64,000 nucleotides of DNA. It comes from Periconia sp. R9002 (lineage: Eukaryota > Ascomycota > Dothideomycetes > Pleosporales > Periconiaceae). This document shows positions 24,279 through 36,170 of the stretch, in pieces; position 1 is the first letter of the stretch; every line of letters begins with the position of its first letter. A program made the position numbers and the translations under genes. The stretch is from contig JAMAHW010000020.1 of the NCBI GenBank assembly GCA_023627715.1, positions 310,001-374,000 on the forward strand. Reading direction: 5' to 3'. A model generated the notes under the pieces. That model did no database searches, was not told where the DNA came from, and was given only the letters and a program-made list of their open reading frames with translations.

Positions 24279-24328
24279 GGTAGCGGTAGCGGTAGCGGTG
24301 GTATGAAGTAGTGGTGGTGGTGGTGGTG
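24279..24328. repeat. GGTAGC and GTG short tandem repeats in the permease leader
   Basis: Three to four GGTAGC units are followed at 24311 by about six GTG units. On the minus strand they would lie in the permease promoter or 5' UTR. Confidence 0.75.
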
Positions 24329-24910
24329 CTAAGTGGTGGGAGGGGACGGGACTGGGTTGTCGGGGTATGCAGGGCTGGCTGGCTTACTTATTGCAAGAGA
24401 AGGTATACTTACTGTAGATTAGCCAGGGTCTAGAGCAGCGTTGGCTTGTCTTGTATGTGATGTGGGCTTTCGCCTGTGACGGTGGGCCGCTGCCCGGGGC
24501 TAAATGACCCATTGCCAGGTCCCTGTCCTCTTGTCCGTGGCCGCGTTCCGGAGAAACCAGAGGTACTCGAGATTACGCAATTACCTTGCTCGGTCTGATG
24601 AGTGATTGGGAACTCACGTTTGCTTTGGCCTGACAGATGGTTGACATGAGTCGTCTGTCATGTCACTATGTACATAAGCCCAGCTGACGGGTCACAGGCT
24701 GTATTTAGTGTATTGTACATCTGTATGAGTACCATATGTACCTATAGTTTGCTCTTGGTATTACATTCGTACCAGTCCACGATACTGTATGTCTGTCTGC
24801 TATGTCGGTGTTGGTGGAACCCGTTCGGCCTTGCCCAACGTGGCGTCGCTTAGCTCTTCTGGAAGCGGTTGGGCAACTGTGCACAGACGCCCTCTGTTAT
24901 CTTTTATCTG

Positions 24911-24930
24911 CATCGCATCGCATCGCATCG
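24911..24930. repeat. CATCG pentanucleotide repeat (four units)
   Basis: Four perfect CATCG units in the gene-free stretch. Confidence 0.8.
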
Positions 24931-27170
24931 CAGTCCACAGCATCGACGGTTGGAATTGATGGATCCAAGTCGCTTGCTTCTTTGATGTACAGATACATTG
25001 ATGGCGTCTCTTGTACGTGCGAGTCTTCATGTACCGTCATCCGCCTCCCAATGGTGAAAGCGCCTCCAGACCGTCACGTCTCTCCATCACCTTGTCGACC
25101 AATCTCTCGTGTCTGACTGGCCTGTTTTGTGTCGCGCGACTTCAGGCAATACCAAACCGTGTTCCAATACGATGCCGCACCTCTCACCACTCCCCAACCG
25201 ATGCATCATCCTGCATTCCGTGGCGAGCTTTTGCTTTATCGCCTCATTTTCCTTCAGCTCTCCAAAGCTCTTCTCTCAACCACTGCCGTCAGCTCACTGT
25301 GCCGCAATCCTCTCCTCCCGTTGACCCAGGCACCCTGTAATCTTCAACTTGACCCCAAACCTACGCCAAGCCCCGAGCCTGAGCGTGTTCGGCGATATAT
25401 ATTTAGACTCATTCTTCTCCATCGAGTATTCTATTTTGTTTTACACTTTTGGTCGCAACCTCTTTGCTTCAGCCCAACAGTAGATGAATTTTCATATGGC
25501 TAGGGCTGGCGACTTCATCTATTTCCTCGTTTTGCAAAATGACCCCATCCAACGGCGCCAGTTGCATCTGCAAGGCACCGTGTTGTCGAGCATGCAACGT
25601 CGGGTCCGAGGAAGATTATCCCTTTACCCACAATCCACAACCCAACAACTACGCCGCTGTTGGGGGATTAGGGGATGGATCCATGTTGCGCGTGTGATTT
25701 CACACAACCACAGTCATGTCTCGAGAGATCCATCCGTCCGTCGTTCCACCTACTCACCGGTATTTTACAACAGCATTGTACATCTCAGAACGGTTCACAT
25801 GTCCATGACGCACTCAACCCAGGCAACGCCCTGATGCTGCCGTTTTTGCCGTCTCACACAGTCTGAGCACGTCGCGTAAACTGCCGAACGCCAGGCTCGC
25901 CTGCTCGACCCACCTGTACGTGTGAATACCAGCATTGCGGTATCAAACGTCTGCACCTCTTGTCTCGATGGGGGCGGGAGTGGTGGATGTGGTTGGTAGT
26001 GAGGGGCGCGCGCGGGAAGCAAGACAGAGGCGTAAGCCATTGATGATGATACCTCCCCTTCCCTTCCCAAACGTCGCGCCTTCCTCTTCCGGTGTACACC
26101 ACCGAACCCTCTCCAGCAATGACAAAGTTTGTTGCAAACCACGCTCCTGTGTCTGCATCTTTATCAGGCAGTAGCAGAGCGAGAGAGTCATTTGCCGTCT
26201 GACGGTGTCGCGTACTGTTAAAGCAAGCATTCGCTTCGCCTATGCACCCATCATCCGAGCAAAAGAAGGTTTTGGTAGGATCCCATCAATGCCTTCGACT
26301 GCCCTTGCCCTGCCCTGCCCGGCTGCGTGTCGCGTGTCGCGTGCGTGCGTCTGCGTCTGTGTGTGCGGGGAAAGAGTAGAAAAAGGAAACAAGGTGAAAC
26401 CAGCGAATTGGGCGCTCGTTTGAGGGCTGATGAGAACAAGAAGCGAGTTGAACTGTGCGCTGCTGGCGCTTGCTTTCCCTCGATGATCCTTCTTTCCCCC
26501 CAATCCTAATCCAACTCTATTATTCCGTCAATCGCCAACCGTCGTCCCTCTTCATTGGCCACTTATGTTTTGGAGAGAGACTCTGGTACGTTGGACTCGA
26601 GAGGATGAGGTTAGAAGAAAAAAAGGAAAAGGCAGCGTCAAGCCACCAAAGAACAACCCCCACACTATAGTTTTACCTCATGCACTGCCTTATCTGATAA
26701 AAGAAAAAAAAGTATCGTCTCATGTTTCGTTCGCGACGACACACACACGTCAACGCCAACCACCACCTTTTCTTATCTCACCTCCAAACCCAACTAACGC
26801 CCACATGGGAGATAAAACCGTCAGCCCTAAAAAATCGGTGAGAGCGGGATGAAAAGAAAGCGCAACAACGACTTACCTATGTCATGTTCCCGCCCATGTC
26901 CCTGTCCCAACACCAACCGCCCACCTACCGACTACCAACAAATAAGGTAACAACACCACATTCGATCGTCTTTATTTCCCCATTCCGTTGTTTCTTCTTC
27001 CATCATCGTTTTCTGAAACGTGCGAAAATCGCTTTCTACATACCTACCTATGCATGGACGCTGGCCCACGCGCCGCGCTGCTGGTTGCCTTGTTGAGCAT
27101 ATATCCCCGAAGGGTAATGGTCGCTTAATTTTTTGGTTTGACACCCTTGGGACCTTTGCGGTGCATGACA

Positions 27171-27198
27171 CGGCATGGCATGGCATGGCAGGCATGGC
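27171..27198. repeat. GGCAT pentanucleotide repeat
   Basis: About four units of GGCAT plus one interrupted copy in the gene-free stretch. Confidence 0.8.
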
Positions 27199-28133
27199 GT
27201 GTATCGCGCATTGGTGCTTTGATGTAGTGTGGAAGCGAGAGCGAAGGGGTAAAGTGTACGTCGGTTAGCAGTACTGTTGATTATCCTACAGTCCTGTTAA
27301 TGGTGTGACGTGGTGGAGGTTGGATAGTTATGTATAGAAGTGTTGATGGTTGGTCGGTATCAGGAGGAATCACGTTGCTATGTATGCGATGGAATGGTAT
27401 ATTTTGGGTCGAAGGGTTGGTAGTTGTAGCTACCTACAGTAGCAGCGACCTTGTAAGGCATGTAATGAACATGTGAACAACGAACAAAACTCACCGTATC
27501 ATTTTCCTCTTTCACTCAATACATACGCCCCTATATATATACACAACAAACCACGATACGCAAAACAGCATTACACTTCTTTCCTCAAATCCGCTCGTAT
27601 TTTATCTATTAAGGTATGAAACAATATGCGGGAGGTAGCAAAAGAGATACAGGCGGGAATAAATATCGTGTGTGTACTTTTTCATGGCGAAGAATTAGGA
27701 GGGAGGACCAACCGAGACAAGTCAAAGGGTGTGTGTACTCAAAAAAAAAGCGGAAGGGAGGGGGATCAATGGATGATGCGTAGCTCGAGGGAAAAACATG
27801 AAAAACAGCCGTCGCTCGCTGGATAAGAAGACATGCAAACTGGCAACGCTAAACATCAAGTATTTGCAGAGCAGAATACGAATCCAACGCTTTAAGAAGA
27901 GAATATAAAACAGGGACATGGGGTGGTAGAAGAAGAAATCTAAAGTATAGTAGAGATGAACAGAAAAAAGGTAATGTAGGAATATAGATGGGAAGAAGAC
28001 GGTGAAGATGCGTCAAGTGGTATGTATGTAGTTTCACCACCAAAAGAAACAAAGGGGGAAAAGGATAATAACGACGAGGCCACCATCTGTCGATGCACAT
28101 CAGCTTCATCTCATCCTCTCCCTCTTCTCAGGA

Positions 28134-31005
28134 TCATGCCTTCTCATCTTTCGTTGGGACCGCAGAATTGGATCCATCATGCTTGTCCACTATAACAGGC
28201 ACCATCTTGTCTTTTCCTTTCGACGGCGAACCGGACGACGCCTGCTCTTCTTGTCTTTCTTCTTCTTCGTTGATCCCCTCGTGCGAGGGAACGGTCAATG
28301 TGGGTCCAAATAGCGAAGATGCTCTCTTGCCTTCCCCCTTCTGCTCAGCGTCTTCGATGGGTGGCGTCACAATCGTCGTCGGCGATGTTTCTTCCACGAT
28401 TTCCATCCCACTTTCCAGCACCGGACTGAAATCGTCCACCTCTTCCACTTCGTCTTCATCCTCTTCTTCGATACCCATGAAATCGCCGCTCCGACGCCCT
28501 TGTATGCTCGTACTCCTTGAACTCTGTCCTTCCCCTCGCATCCGGGCAGCAGGTGATCCGTTGTGGTTGTTCAGGTTCAACATGGGCCCTTTGAACGGAC
28601 TTCGTTTCCGCTTCGCAAAAACAAGCCCGGGTGAGTTGGGCGGCATGGCTCCGAATGCGGCGCCGCCTTCACTGAGTGGACCACGTACCACACGTATGTT
28701 GTTTGGGAATGACGAGTTAGTTGGGGTGGCAGGGAGGACTTTTACGGAGGCATGGGGTGACCTGGTTTTATGACCTGATACACTGCCCACAGGAGAAGTA
28801 ATGCTGGCTGAGGAGGTGGACGAAGCTTTGGAATGAGAGTGGTGATGATGCGGCATGGAGCGAATGGAGGAGACGGACGACGAGGTGGATTTGCGACCGC
28901 GGAGGCCACCCGAGGAACGTCGATAGGAGGACCGTGGTGTCAACGGGGACGGGGAGATGGAAGGCCGTTTTCCAGAATTGCTATGGGTAGATACTCTCCT
29001 GTGATTCGCCTGCGCCGAAGAGGTGCTATTGGAGTGTTGAACATACACGGTCGAATTGCGGTTCGCATTGCTTGAACGGCGTGGACGCGTGTCTGGTGAT
29101 GTGCGTTCTGGTATGGTTGGTGATTTCCCACTGCTAGCCTTTGAAACTCCTGGCGAGCGTGCGCGTTTTGAAGTCTCTTTTATCCAATTTCGGAGAGAAG
29201 TGAGATGGTTCAAAAAAGGGGCTTGATATTTTCGTCGGCGTTTGGGGATGAAGCCGTTAGGGTGAAGCAGATCAGGATTAGTAGACACCACTTGAAGCAT
29301 GCTTGCCTGTGACTTTCTCCTTGCCGCTTCTTTGGGCGGCGGTGGCGGTCGAGAGGATGAGTTGGAACTCCGGACAATGTCTTTCTCTATTGGTGGTGGA
29401 GGTAGGTCGGAGTCAGGATTCGGCGAGTGTCCTGATTCTGGCAACTTTGGCAGATCCGGTGCACCTGTACATCGTTAGCGCTGCCCATGTACTAGCAATA
29501 CCTTTCATCTTGGCCATACCGTGCATGCTCGAACGTTTTAGAGCCCTCCCCCGACTACCCGTGGTATCTCCAGGCATGGAGGGATGCAGACCTTCCTCTT
29601 CCATTTCTCTTATCGTTGGTGCGAGTCTGTCTAAGCGGCTACTAGCAGCGCTCAATCGTTTCAAGCTTCTGGCCTCGGCCTCTCTTTCCTTTCGCTTTCG
29701 TTCTCGTCTCCTAGCCTTCCTTTCTTCCTTTTCAAGCAAGAGTGCCCACCAACCGGCTAGGGAATCGCAACGCTGTGCAAGAACATTTTCAATCACCATA
29801 TCAATGTCCACACCTGCCGCACGCATTCGTTGCAACACCTCTTTTTCCAAGTCGGTCGAAAATGGCGCGGGTTGTTGTAATTTCAGAATCTCTTGCTGTC
29901 GCGGGGCATGTTCTGAAAGCCAGGGGTTTTGCAGTATGTCTGCAAGTGTTGGCCTTAACAGTGGCCGTTTGGACAGTAAGACCTGGCACAGCTCTTTGGC
30001 TTGCTGTGGAAAGCTTTCCGGGTATTTTGGTTCCTCTTTTAAGATTCGCATTTTCGTAACCATCTCATCGTCATCGTCAAAGGGCAACTCGCCCACCAAA
30101 AGCGCGTAAAGGATGATGCCCAAACTCCAAACATCGACCTTTTCTCCAGCATATTTCTCGCCCTTGAGCATCTCTGGCGCACTATAGCACACAGTGCCGC
30201 ACCATGTCTGTAAATAGTTTGACTTTCCTTCATATTCTCTCGTAAATCCAAAATCGACCAGTTTCACATTTTCGTGTTTATCTAGAAGGATATTTTCAAG
30301 CTTGAGGTCGCGGTGTACGCAAGATTTATTATGGACGTAGGAAACAGCGCCAACAAGTTGGGTGAAGATCTTCTGAACCTTGGGGGGATCAAGCGGGCCC
30401 TTATCAAGGAGGTAATTGTACAACTCATCGCCTGGTGTAGGTGTTAGCAACTCCTAGTGTATGATTCACCGAGAGTGTGCGACACACCTTGACAGTATTC
30501 GAGGACCAACCATACTAGTGATTCGGTAACAATAACCTCGTATAACCTAGCGATGTGCGGGTGTATGAACTGACGATGATGGTGGATTTCACGTGCGAGA
30601 TTCGAATCATCTTTCTTTGCGGATTTCAGTACCACCTGCTCCTTGTCAGCATATGTCCTCAGTATCCGCATGTTCATCACCAACCTTGGAACCGTTTGTG
30701 AGTTTGTGTGATGCCAAATACACCTTCCCGAAGCTGCCCTTGCCGATGAGACGGCCCAGCGCATAGTTGCCTACGTTCTTTAGGTCTTTCCCGGAGAACT
30801 CGCTGCAAGGGCTTATGTCAGTGCCATTCATTGCTTATACGTGGTATCGAGGACGGTGCTTACTCAAGGAGCTGCTGATAGGAATTCGCAAGCTGCTCAT
30901 ACAGTTAGCACATGAATTGGGCAGAAGGCTCACAAGCACGAGGGCAGCAATCACCTTCTTCCTCTGGGCCTGAATTTCAGCCTGTGCTCTGATGCTCGAC
31001 TGCAT
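28134..31005 (-). CDS. CAMK/AMPK-like Ser/Thr protein kinase with long disordered tail
   Basis: Six exons: 31005-30955, 30892-30864, 30802-30685, 30635-30488, 30431-29520 and 29464-28134, encoding 862 residues. The ATG at 31005 has an in-frame TAG just upstream. Kinase motifs: glycine loop GKGSFGKVYLA (47-57), Lys70 in VVLKSAKK, HRDLKLEN with catalytic Asp157, DFG at 175-177, then CGTVCYSAPEMLKG and DVWSLGIILYALLVGELPF. A helical segment after the kinase (VDIDMVIENVLAQRCDSLAGWW) resembles the UBA-like segment of AMPK-related kinases, and a basic coiled coil follows. The last 430 residues are Ser/Arg/Pro-rich with PPPPP runs and an acidic patch. The last intron is 55 bp with the donor at 29519; a competing donor at 29501 would make an unusually short 37-bp intron and add six residues. 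The orthologue in model yeasts is not clear to me; polarity or stress signalling is a guess. Confidence 0.87.
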
Positions 31006-31880
31006 GGATATGCGCCGCTACGTCTCTCGAGGATATGTAGGGCGACCGGCGAAGCGTCATCTATAACCAGCGATTCAGAGGCTCGACGAGGCGGACGTGG
31101 GCGCTGGGGTGGTTGACGGAATCGGAGAAGGTCTGCACAAGCCACGGAATGATGCGGAGAGAACCCCAACGGTTTGTGTGGGTTATGGATGCGAAAGAAA
31201 TGCTGACGCGGATGGAGGGATGCGTGGAGAGCGAGGGTGCGCGGAGGGAGGTGTCGGAAGCAAACCGTCCCCTGAAAGGGATTGCTGTAGAGCTTGGTTG
31301 GTGGTTGTGAAGTGATCGGCGCTGGGGTAAGAACCAAACTTTTGGAACAGAACGCTAGAGGGAAGAACGAGGAACGGCTTCAGCACGCCGATTCGGTGCT
31401 ATGTTTCATTTAGCTCGTGTATTTTCACATGCCATAGAGCTGGCTGCCGTGGAAATCATTAAAAAGGCCTTCAGATGTGCACATCAATGCACAAAATAAT
31501 TCACCATGGGCCGTAAGCCCCAAGCTACCTACCCGTGTCGCCCGATCCACTTCTGCCTTCGCATCCGACGTATTGCGCCTAGCCCCCGCATCTTTCGAGC
31601 TCGTCCGCCCGCTTACCTCCACCAGCCGGACTATACATGTATGCATGTAAGCATTGCTTTGTGAAGAGGGTAGTCAAAAGGGGGATGGGTTTAAATACTG
31701 GATCTTGAAGATGAATATGAAGCTACATATGTAGGTAGTTGACTCAAGGTGGCTCTTACTACTTTTTTAACTGCTATTTATAACTTGTGCTTTCGTGTAA
31801 CCGGGAACTGCTCAAAGGTCGCTTACCTAAGTAGCCTCCCTCTCTATTTACAATCTAGAATTACATCCAGAGGTACCTGT
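31006..31880. other. Kinase promoter / nitronate monooxygenase 3' spacer
   Basis: About 875 bp with no supported gene. It should include the kinase 5' leader. Several TACCTA/TAGGTA half-motifs occur near 31728 and 31825. Confidence 0.5.
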
Positions 31881-32930
31881 TTACAGTTTGCTGCTTGGCC
31901 TGCTGATGAATGTTTGTCCCATTTCTATCATTTCCACTGCCTCAGTCACCATCTCGTCCATGATTTCCTTTGCTGGTTTGATGTTTTCGATGACGCCGGC
32001 GACTTGGCCCATCAAGAACGGAATATCAACATCCTTCCCATCGTCCATGTCCTTCGCCAGCGGCACGACTCCGCTATCCGTCAACTTCTTGATTTCCTCG
32101 GGCCGCGAATGCCAGTCCTTGATGTAGTCGTTCAGTTTCACCCGCAGCGGTCGCCCGCTGACGACCAATGTTCGGTCCGTGTCACTAAAGGTGGCCGAAA
32201 CGACATTTTCTTTGTGCATCTGCGAGCAACCGGCTTCCGTTGAGGCGACAAATCTGGTTCCTACCCATACACCCTGGGCGCCTTGCATGAGACTTGATGC
32301 CAGACTACGGCCATTGTAGATGCCTCCAGCAGCAACAACCATTGCTGGCTGTCCAGTAATGGGAGACTTGTACTTCCGAGCAACGTCTACAACACAAGGA
32401 ATGAGAATAGAGTTGGCAATGTCTCCAGTGTGGCCTCCTCCTTCACCCCCTTGTGCACACACGATGTCCACACCAGCTTCCAATGCCTTAACGGCGTGTT
32501 TCGGGTGGCCAACCATATTCATGATAAGGATCCCGGCTTCGTGCAGCCTTTTGATTGTGTGTGCGGGAGGCACTCCGACAGCACTAACAAACAACTTTGC
32601 ACCGTTCTTGATTGTGACTTCGATCAACTCATCCAAATGGCCATGCGTGTAGTCATGATTGGTCTTCCGTGCTGAGCCTCCTACCTGAGGGAGCGCGAGA
32701 TCGACACCAAATGGTAGGGATTGGTCCACGAGGTTCGCTTTGAGGTCGTCAATGATGGCTTGAAGCTGATCCGGAGTGTAACCCAACCCTCCAATAACCC
32801 CGAGCCCACCCGCGTTGGACACTGCAGCTGCAAGAGGTCCACCACTCGTCCTAGCCATACCAGCAAGGATGATAGGATATTGAATCCCGAGAAGCTTTGA
32901 GAGCGGCGTCTGGAGTGAAGGTGGAGCCAT
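31881..32930 (-). CDS. Nitronate monooxygenase (2-nitropropane dioxygenase family)
   Basis: Single exon, 349 residues, starting MAPPSLQTPLSKLLGIQYPI. The first ATG in frame is at 32930; upstream codons in this frame use only non-ATG starts. The TIM-barrel FMN enzyme signatures are clear: PIILAGMART near the N terminus, SNAGGLGVIGG (strand 2 and loop), AQGGEGGGHTG (flavin-binding loop with the His usually placed as the base), and VAAGGIYNGRSLASSLMQGAQGVWVG split by the phosphate-binding glycines. The family oxidises alkyl nitronates such as propionate 3-nitronate, using FMN and O2, and is thought to detoxify them. It is probably cytosolic or peroxisomal; the C terminus SSKL is close to, and in fact ends in, SKL, a canonical peroxisomal PTS1. 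Length is normal for fungal members (350-380). Confidence 0.93.
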   Translation of the reverse strand: MAPPSLQTPLSKLLGIQYPIILAGMARTSGGPLAAAVSNAGGLGVIGGLGYTPDQLQAIIDDLKANLVDQSLPFGVDLALPQVGGSARKTNHDYTHGHLDELIEVTIKNGAKLFVSAVGVPPAHTIKRLHEAGILIMNMVGHPKHAVKALEAGVDIVCAQGGEGGGHTGDIANSILIPCVVDVARKYKSPITGQPAMVVAAGGIYNGRSLASSLMQGAQGVWVGTRFVASTEAGCSQMHKENVVSATFSDTDRTLVVSGRPLRVKLNDYIKDWHSRPEEIKKLTDSGVVPLAKDMDDGKDVDIPFLMGQVAGVIENIKPAKEIMDEMVTEAVEMIEMGQTFISRPSSKL

Positions 32931-33652
32931 GATGATGACTATCCACGCTATCTCAGCTTTCAAGGGGGCAACAAGAAAAGATTTTGCGGGTGGTCAAGAG
33001 ACGGAGCACGTGTAGGACGCCGAACAAAACGAACGTGAGCGGAGCGCAACATATTCTGGGGTACAACGTTCACAAATAAGGAGGGATAGGGTTGTCGGCC
33101 AAGCAAGGGCCCATGTTCCATCTCCAAGCGGGGATAAGAACCTCGGGACGAGTAAAGTCGACTCGCATGCTCACCGTGCGCGGAAGAGTATCACATGACA
33201 ACCCAGCTCGCAATACCAGCATCAATGGATTAATAGTGTCAATTATCGAAACACCCAAGCATTGAATGTTCATCCAACACATTCTGCTCTCGAATAAAAC
33301 TTATATGCCCTTGATCAGTGCCATCGAATATCTAATATCAAAGCACCATCACTGAATCTGTGTACACGTATGTATGCGCAGACATCTGGATATACATATA
33401 GTGAAAAGGCACGACGTTTAATAGCTACCTAGGTAGACACCATTTGCTTCAAACCAAAGCATCCATTCACCAGAACCAGATGAATCAGACGTGAACGATC
33501 AACTTTGGTCTCCAACACTTGTTGAATTATCAACATCACTGGGTGTGACGGTGCCGGTTTCCTACGATTGCAACGTGGGAGAGGACTCCCCCATGTTGAT
33601 ATTTGTCTACGTAGATAAGATGAGAATTGTTACCTGTGAAATACTACAACTA
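32931..33652. other. Nitronate monooxygenase promoter / taxilin 3' spacer
   Basis: About 720 bp, no supported gene. It contains a 12-bp perfect palindrome CTACCTAGGTAG at 33425-33436. Confidence 0.5.
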
Positions 33653-35287
33653 CTAGCGCTTAACTCCATTGACTTGTCCATTGGCTGGTTTATGCCCGTT
33701 GACCCTGGGCGGTAGTCCTTGTGGCGGAGGCGGCGGAGGCGGGACAGGTCCAAATGGTCGGCGAGCGGGTATAGTTTCTAGTGCATCATCCTCGGTCTCA
33801 TCGTCATATTCAGCGCTGCCCTCTTCATCCTCGTCTTCATAGTCATATTCACTCTCCGTGATCTCATCATCTTCTTCCAACTCGCTCATGGGGACTTGCC
33901 CACGACCTTGTGCTTGCATGCCCCGACACAGCGTTTCTAACCGAGCAATCTTCTTGCGTTGGTCCTCAATCTCCTTATCTCTTTGGGCGAGCTCCCCCTC
34001 CATCCGTTGGCGGTGGTCAACCATCTCAGCGATATTCCGACTGGTGACATCTTTGTTTCTCAACAAAGTTGCGTTTTCTTTCTCAAGCCGTTTGGTTTTC
34101 TTTGACATCTCTTCCATTTCCTTGCGAAAGGTGAGGAACAAGTCGTTGGAATTATTGAGTGTTTCTTCGACCTGCATCTAGTCAGTATTAACCAAGGTGT
34201 TACGTTTCAAATATTGCGCGACTTTCTGAGGGACATACCTGTTTAAACTTCTCGACGTATATGTTCAATTGCGTGCGAAGCTCGGTTTCCGTTTGCGAGA
34301 AGGTAGATACTTGGCGGGTAAGTTGGTGGGATTTGGATGACTCTGCCTCCTGTTGCTTTCGCTGCTGTTCAAGCCTAGCCATCTGATACTGTATTTCGAG
34401 TTCTTTAGTCCGTAAAAGAGAATGGAACTGCAGTTCGCGCAGCTCATATTGGTCAATAAACGACTTGAATTTCTGGCGGAATCTACGCAACATTAGCACA
34501 ATTCCAATTTGGGACTGGATGCGACCTACATTTCATCTAGCTCCATATCAACCTGATTCTGCGGTTCTGGTTGGTTCTGCGCGGTGATACACCGTTCTAC
34601 ATCCACCACCATTCGTGAAAGGCGGTCATGCAAGTCCTCCCGAGCCGCCGATTCGCTGGTTTCCAACTTGTGCAACTCATCCTTCAGCTTTTTGTTTTCC
34701 TTGGCAAAGTCTCGCGAGAGCTTGTCTAGTTTGTCTTTCATAGTGGTGACCTTGTTCAATTCTGATCGTGAAGCATCCTTTTCCTTTTGGAGCTGATCGC
34801 CCCGTTTCTTTGCTTTTTGGTGCTCGCGTTCGGTGCGCTTCATGTCTGCGAGCAGTTCGGTGTATCTCTTTTGAACCACCTCGAGACGCGTCAATGGGCC
34901 ATCCATATTGCTTAAGAGGGAAGAAAGCTCGCGATTGGCTTTCTTTACTTCGCGCTCTATACACACATATTGTCAGCAGGAGCCAAAAGATTCCTCATGA
35001 TGCAGTCCTCTAGGAGTCCAGTCGAGATCTGCCCGCCACGGTGTATCCATATTCGTTTGAAAATGCAACATTTCAAGGGCCCACGCACCTATTTCCAGCT
35101 CCTGCTCCTTATCTCCGGCAGCATCCTGCTCTAACTGGGCAATCTTTGCCTGTATCTGCTTCTGTTGCTCTGAAGGGTCCGCCGCTTTCTTCGCCTTCCC
35201 TTTCTTAGCAGGGGCAGGGGCAGGGGCATGTTGTGCTGGCGCCATGGATGCAGATGGGGGTACAGGTGCGCCCCGGTTTGCTTCCAT
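33653..35287 (-). CDS. Taxilin family coiled-coil protein
   Basis: Exons 35287-35089, 34956-34530, 34482-34239 and 34171-33653 encode 462 residues; introns are 132, 47 and 67 bp. Joins read LEI|EREVKK, DE|IFRQKFKSFIDQYELRE and EKFKQ|VEETLNNSNDLF. The block FKSFIDQYELRELQFHSLLR and the block VEETLNNSNDLFLTFRKEME are diagnostic of taxilins. Residues about 40-350 are almost uninterrupted heptad coiled coil, flanked by an Ala/Pro/Lys-rich N terminus and an acidic, then proline-rich, C terminus. In animals taxilins bind syntaxins and act in membrane traffic and ribosome-associated (NAC) interactions; the fungal role is less clear. It shares an 880-bp divergent promoter with CYM1. An alternative acceptor two codons upstream of exon 4 would add Met-Gln. 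Confidence 0.92.
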
Positions 35288-36170
35288 GCCACGAGTGGTC
35301 GATCGAGAATGGGTCGAGGTGGGATAATGCTAGGCAACGGTGGCCATGGGACGGATGGACGAACGGTGGTGCGAACGCCGTCGTGTCAACACCCGGAGAG
35401 CGCAAAGGTCCTTGAAATTGCGCGCAGAGGATGTTCGAATTGATCTACATGCAGCATGAAAACGGGCACCGCTTGGCAGGACGAGATGGTTTGCAGCGCG
35501 GGTGATAATCTCTGGGACAAGACAGGACGGTCGCTGACGTCTTGGGAGTGCTTGGTTCGGAAATTCGGGTGCGGGCGCGGGCGCGGGCTTGGGGGCGCAA
35601 GAGGCGGGGAGGCGGATGGATATACGAGTGATTGAGCGCAGCCGTATGCTGGATGGCGAGTGTATCAATATGTAGGACGTGGGGGGCGAGAAGTGGTGTT
35701 GTTCGAGTGTCCAGTGAGGCGGAAACAAGGCCTTCGCCCGGCACTACTTGAGACAACCTTGGAAGGCACGCCGGCGCCCTTACGGCACACGAGCACAAGC
35801 AGTCGCACAATTCCCAAAGCAACAGAGATCTGCTCTTGCTCCTCCTTTCTAGACCGAAACGCAGGGCGACAGAGATTAGTAAAAACGAGACGGATGTTCA
35901 ACTTGCATCCATTCCAAGGTTGTGCAAAGGTCTGGTTGATCGACGGGCAGGTGTATTCGATTAGTCACTCTTTTCACCTCCACCGGGACCAATCGGCGCG
36001 CCAAAGCGTCATCGCCTTTTACTTACTGTATGTCTCGCGACTTTTTCTCAACGCAACACCCTCACTTTCGATGCACCATCCATCTGACCTCTCTCTTTCT
36101 CCATCTAATTAATCCTTAATCCCTCTTTCCCCTCCCCCCTCCCCCTCCTTTTCTGTTTCTTCCCCTCGCG
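35288..36170. promoter_or_regulatory. Divergent promoter region, taxilin / CYM1
   Basis: 880 bp between outward-facing ATGs. A GC-rich block (gcgggcgcgggcgcggg, about 35570-35590) lies mid-way, and a pyrimidine tract of about 45 bases ends just before the CYM1 start. Confidence 0.55.
36121..36167 (+). promoter_or_regulatory. Polypyrimidine tract directly upstream of the CYM1 start codon
   Basis: A nearly pure C/T stretch of about 45 bases ends four bases before the ATG at 36171. Such tracts are common around transcription starts of filamentous-fungal housekeeping genes; that it acts as a core-promoter element here is inference. Confidence 0.55.

Larger units (their letters stand above)
24162..28133. 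other. About 4 kb without a supported gene
   Basis: This spans the permease upstream region to the kinase 3' end. Many short open frames exist on both strands but none has a domain, a plausible exon chain or ordered composition. It carries simple repeats at 24279-24328 (GGTAGC then GTG), 24911-24930 (CATCG x4), 26330-26370 (CGTGT/GCGTCT-rich) and 27171-27198 (GGCAT), plus pyrimidine-rich blocks. Regulatory DNA, long UTRs or a non-coding RNA are the likely contents. Confidence 0.5.

Noticed and set aside
25129..25503. 124-residue plus-strand open frame
   Set aside because: Composition and lack of any conserved block suggest a chance frame in C/T-rich DNA; the same holds for other frames between 24.2 and 28.1 kb.
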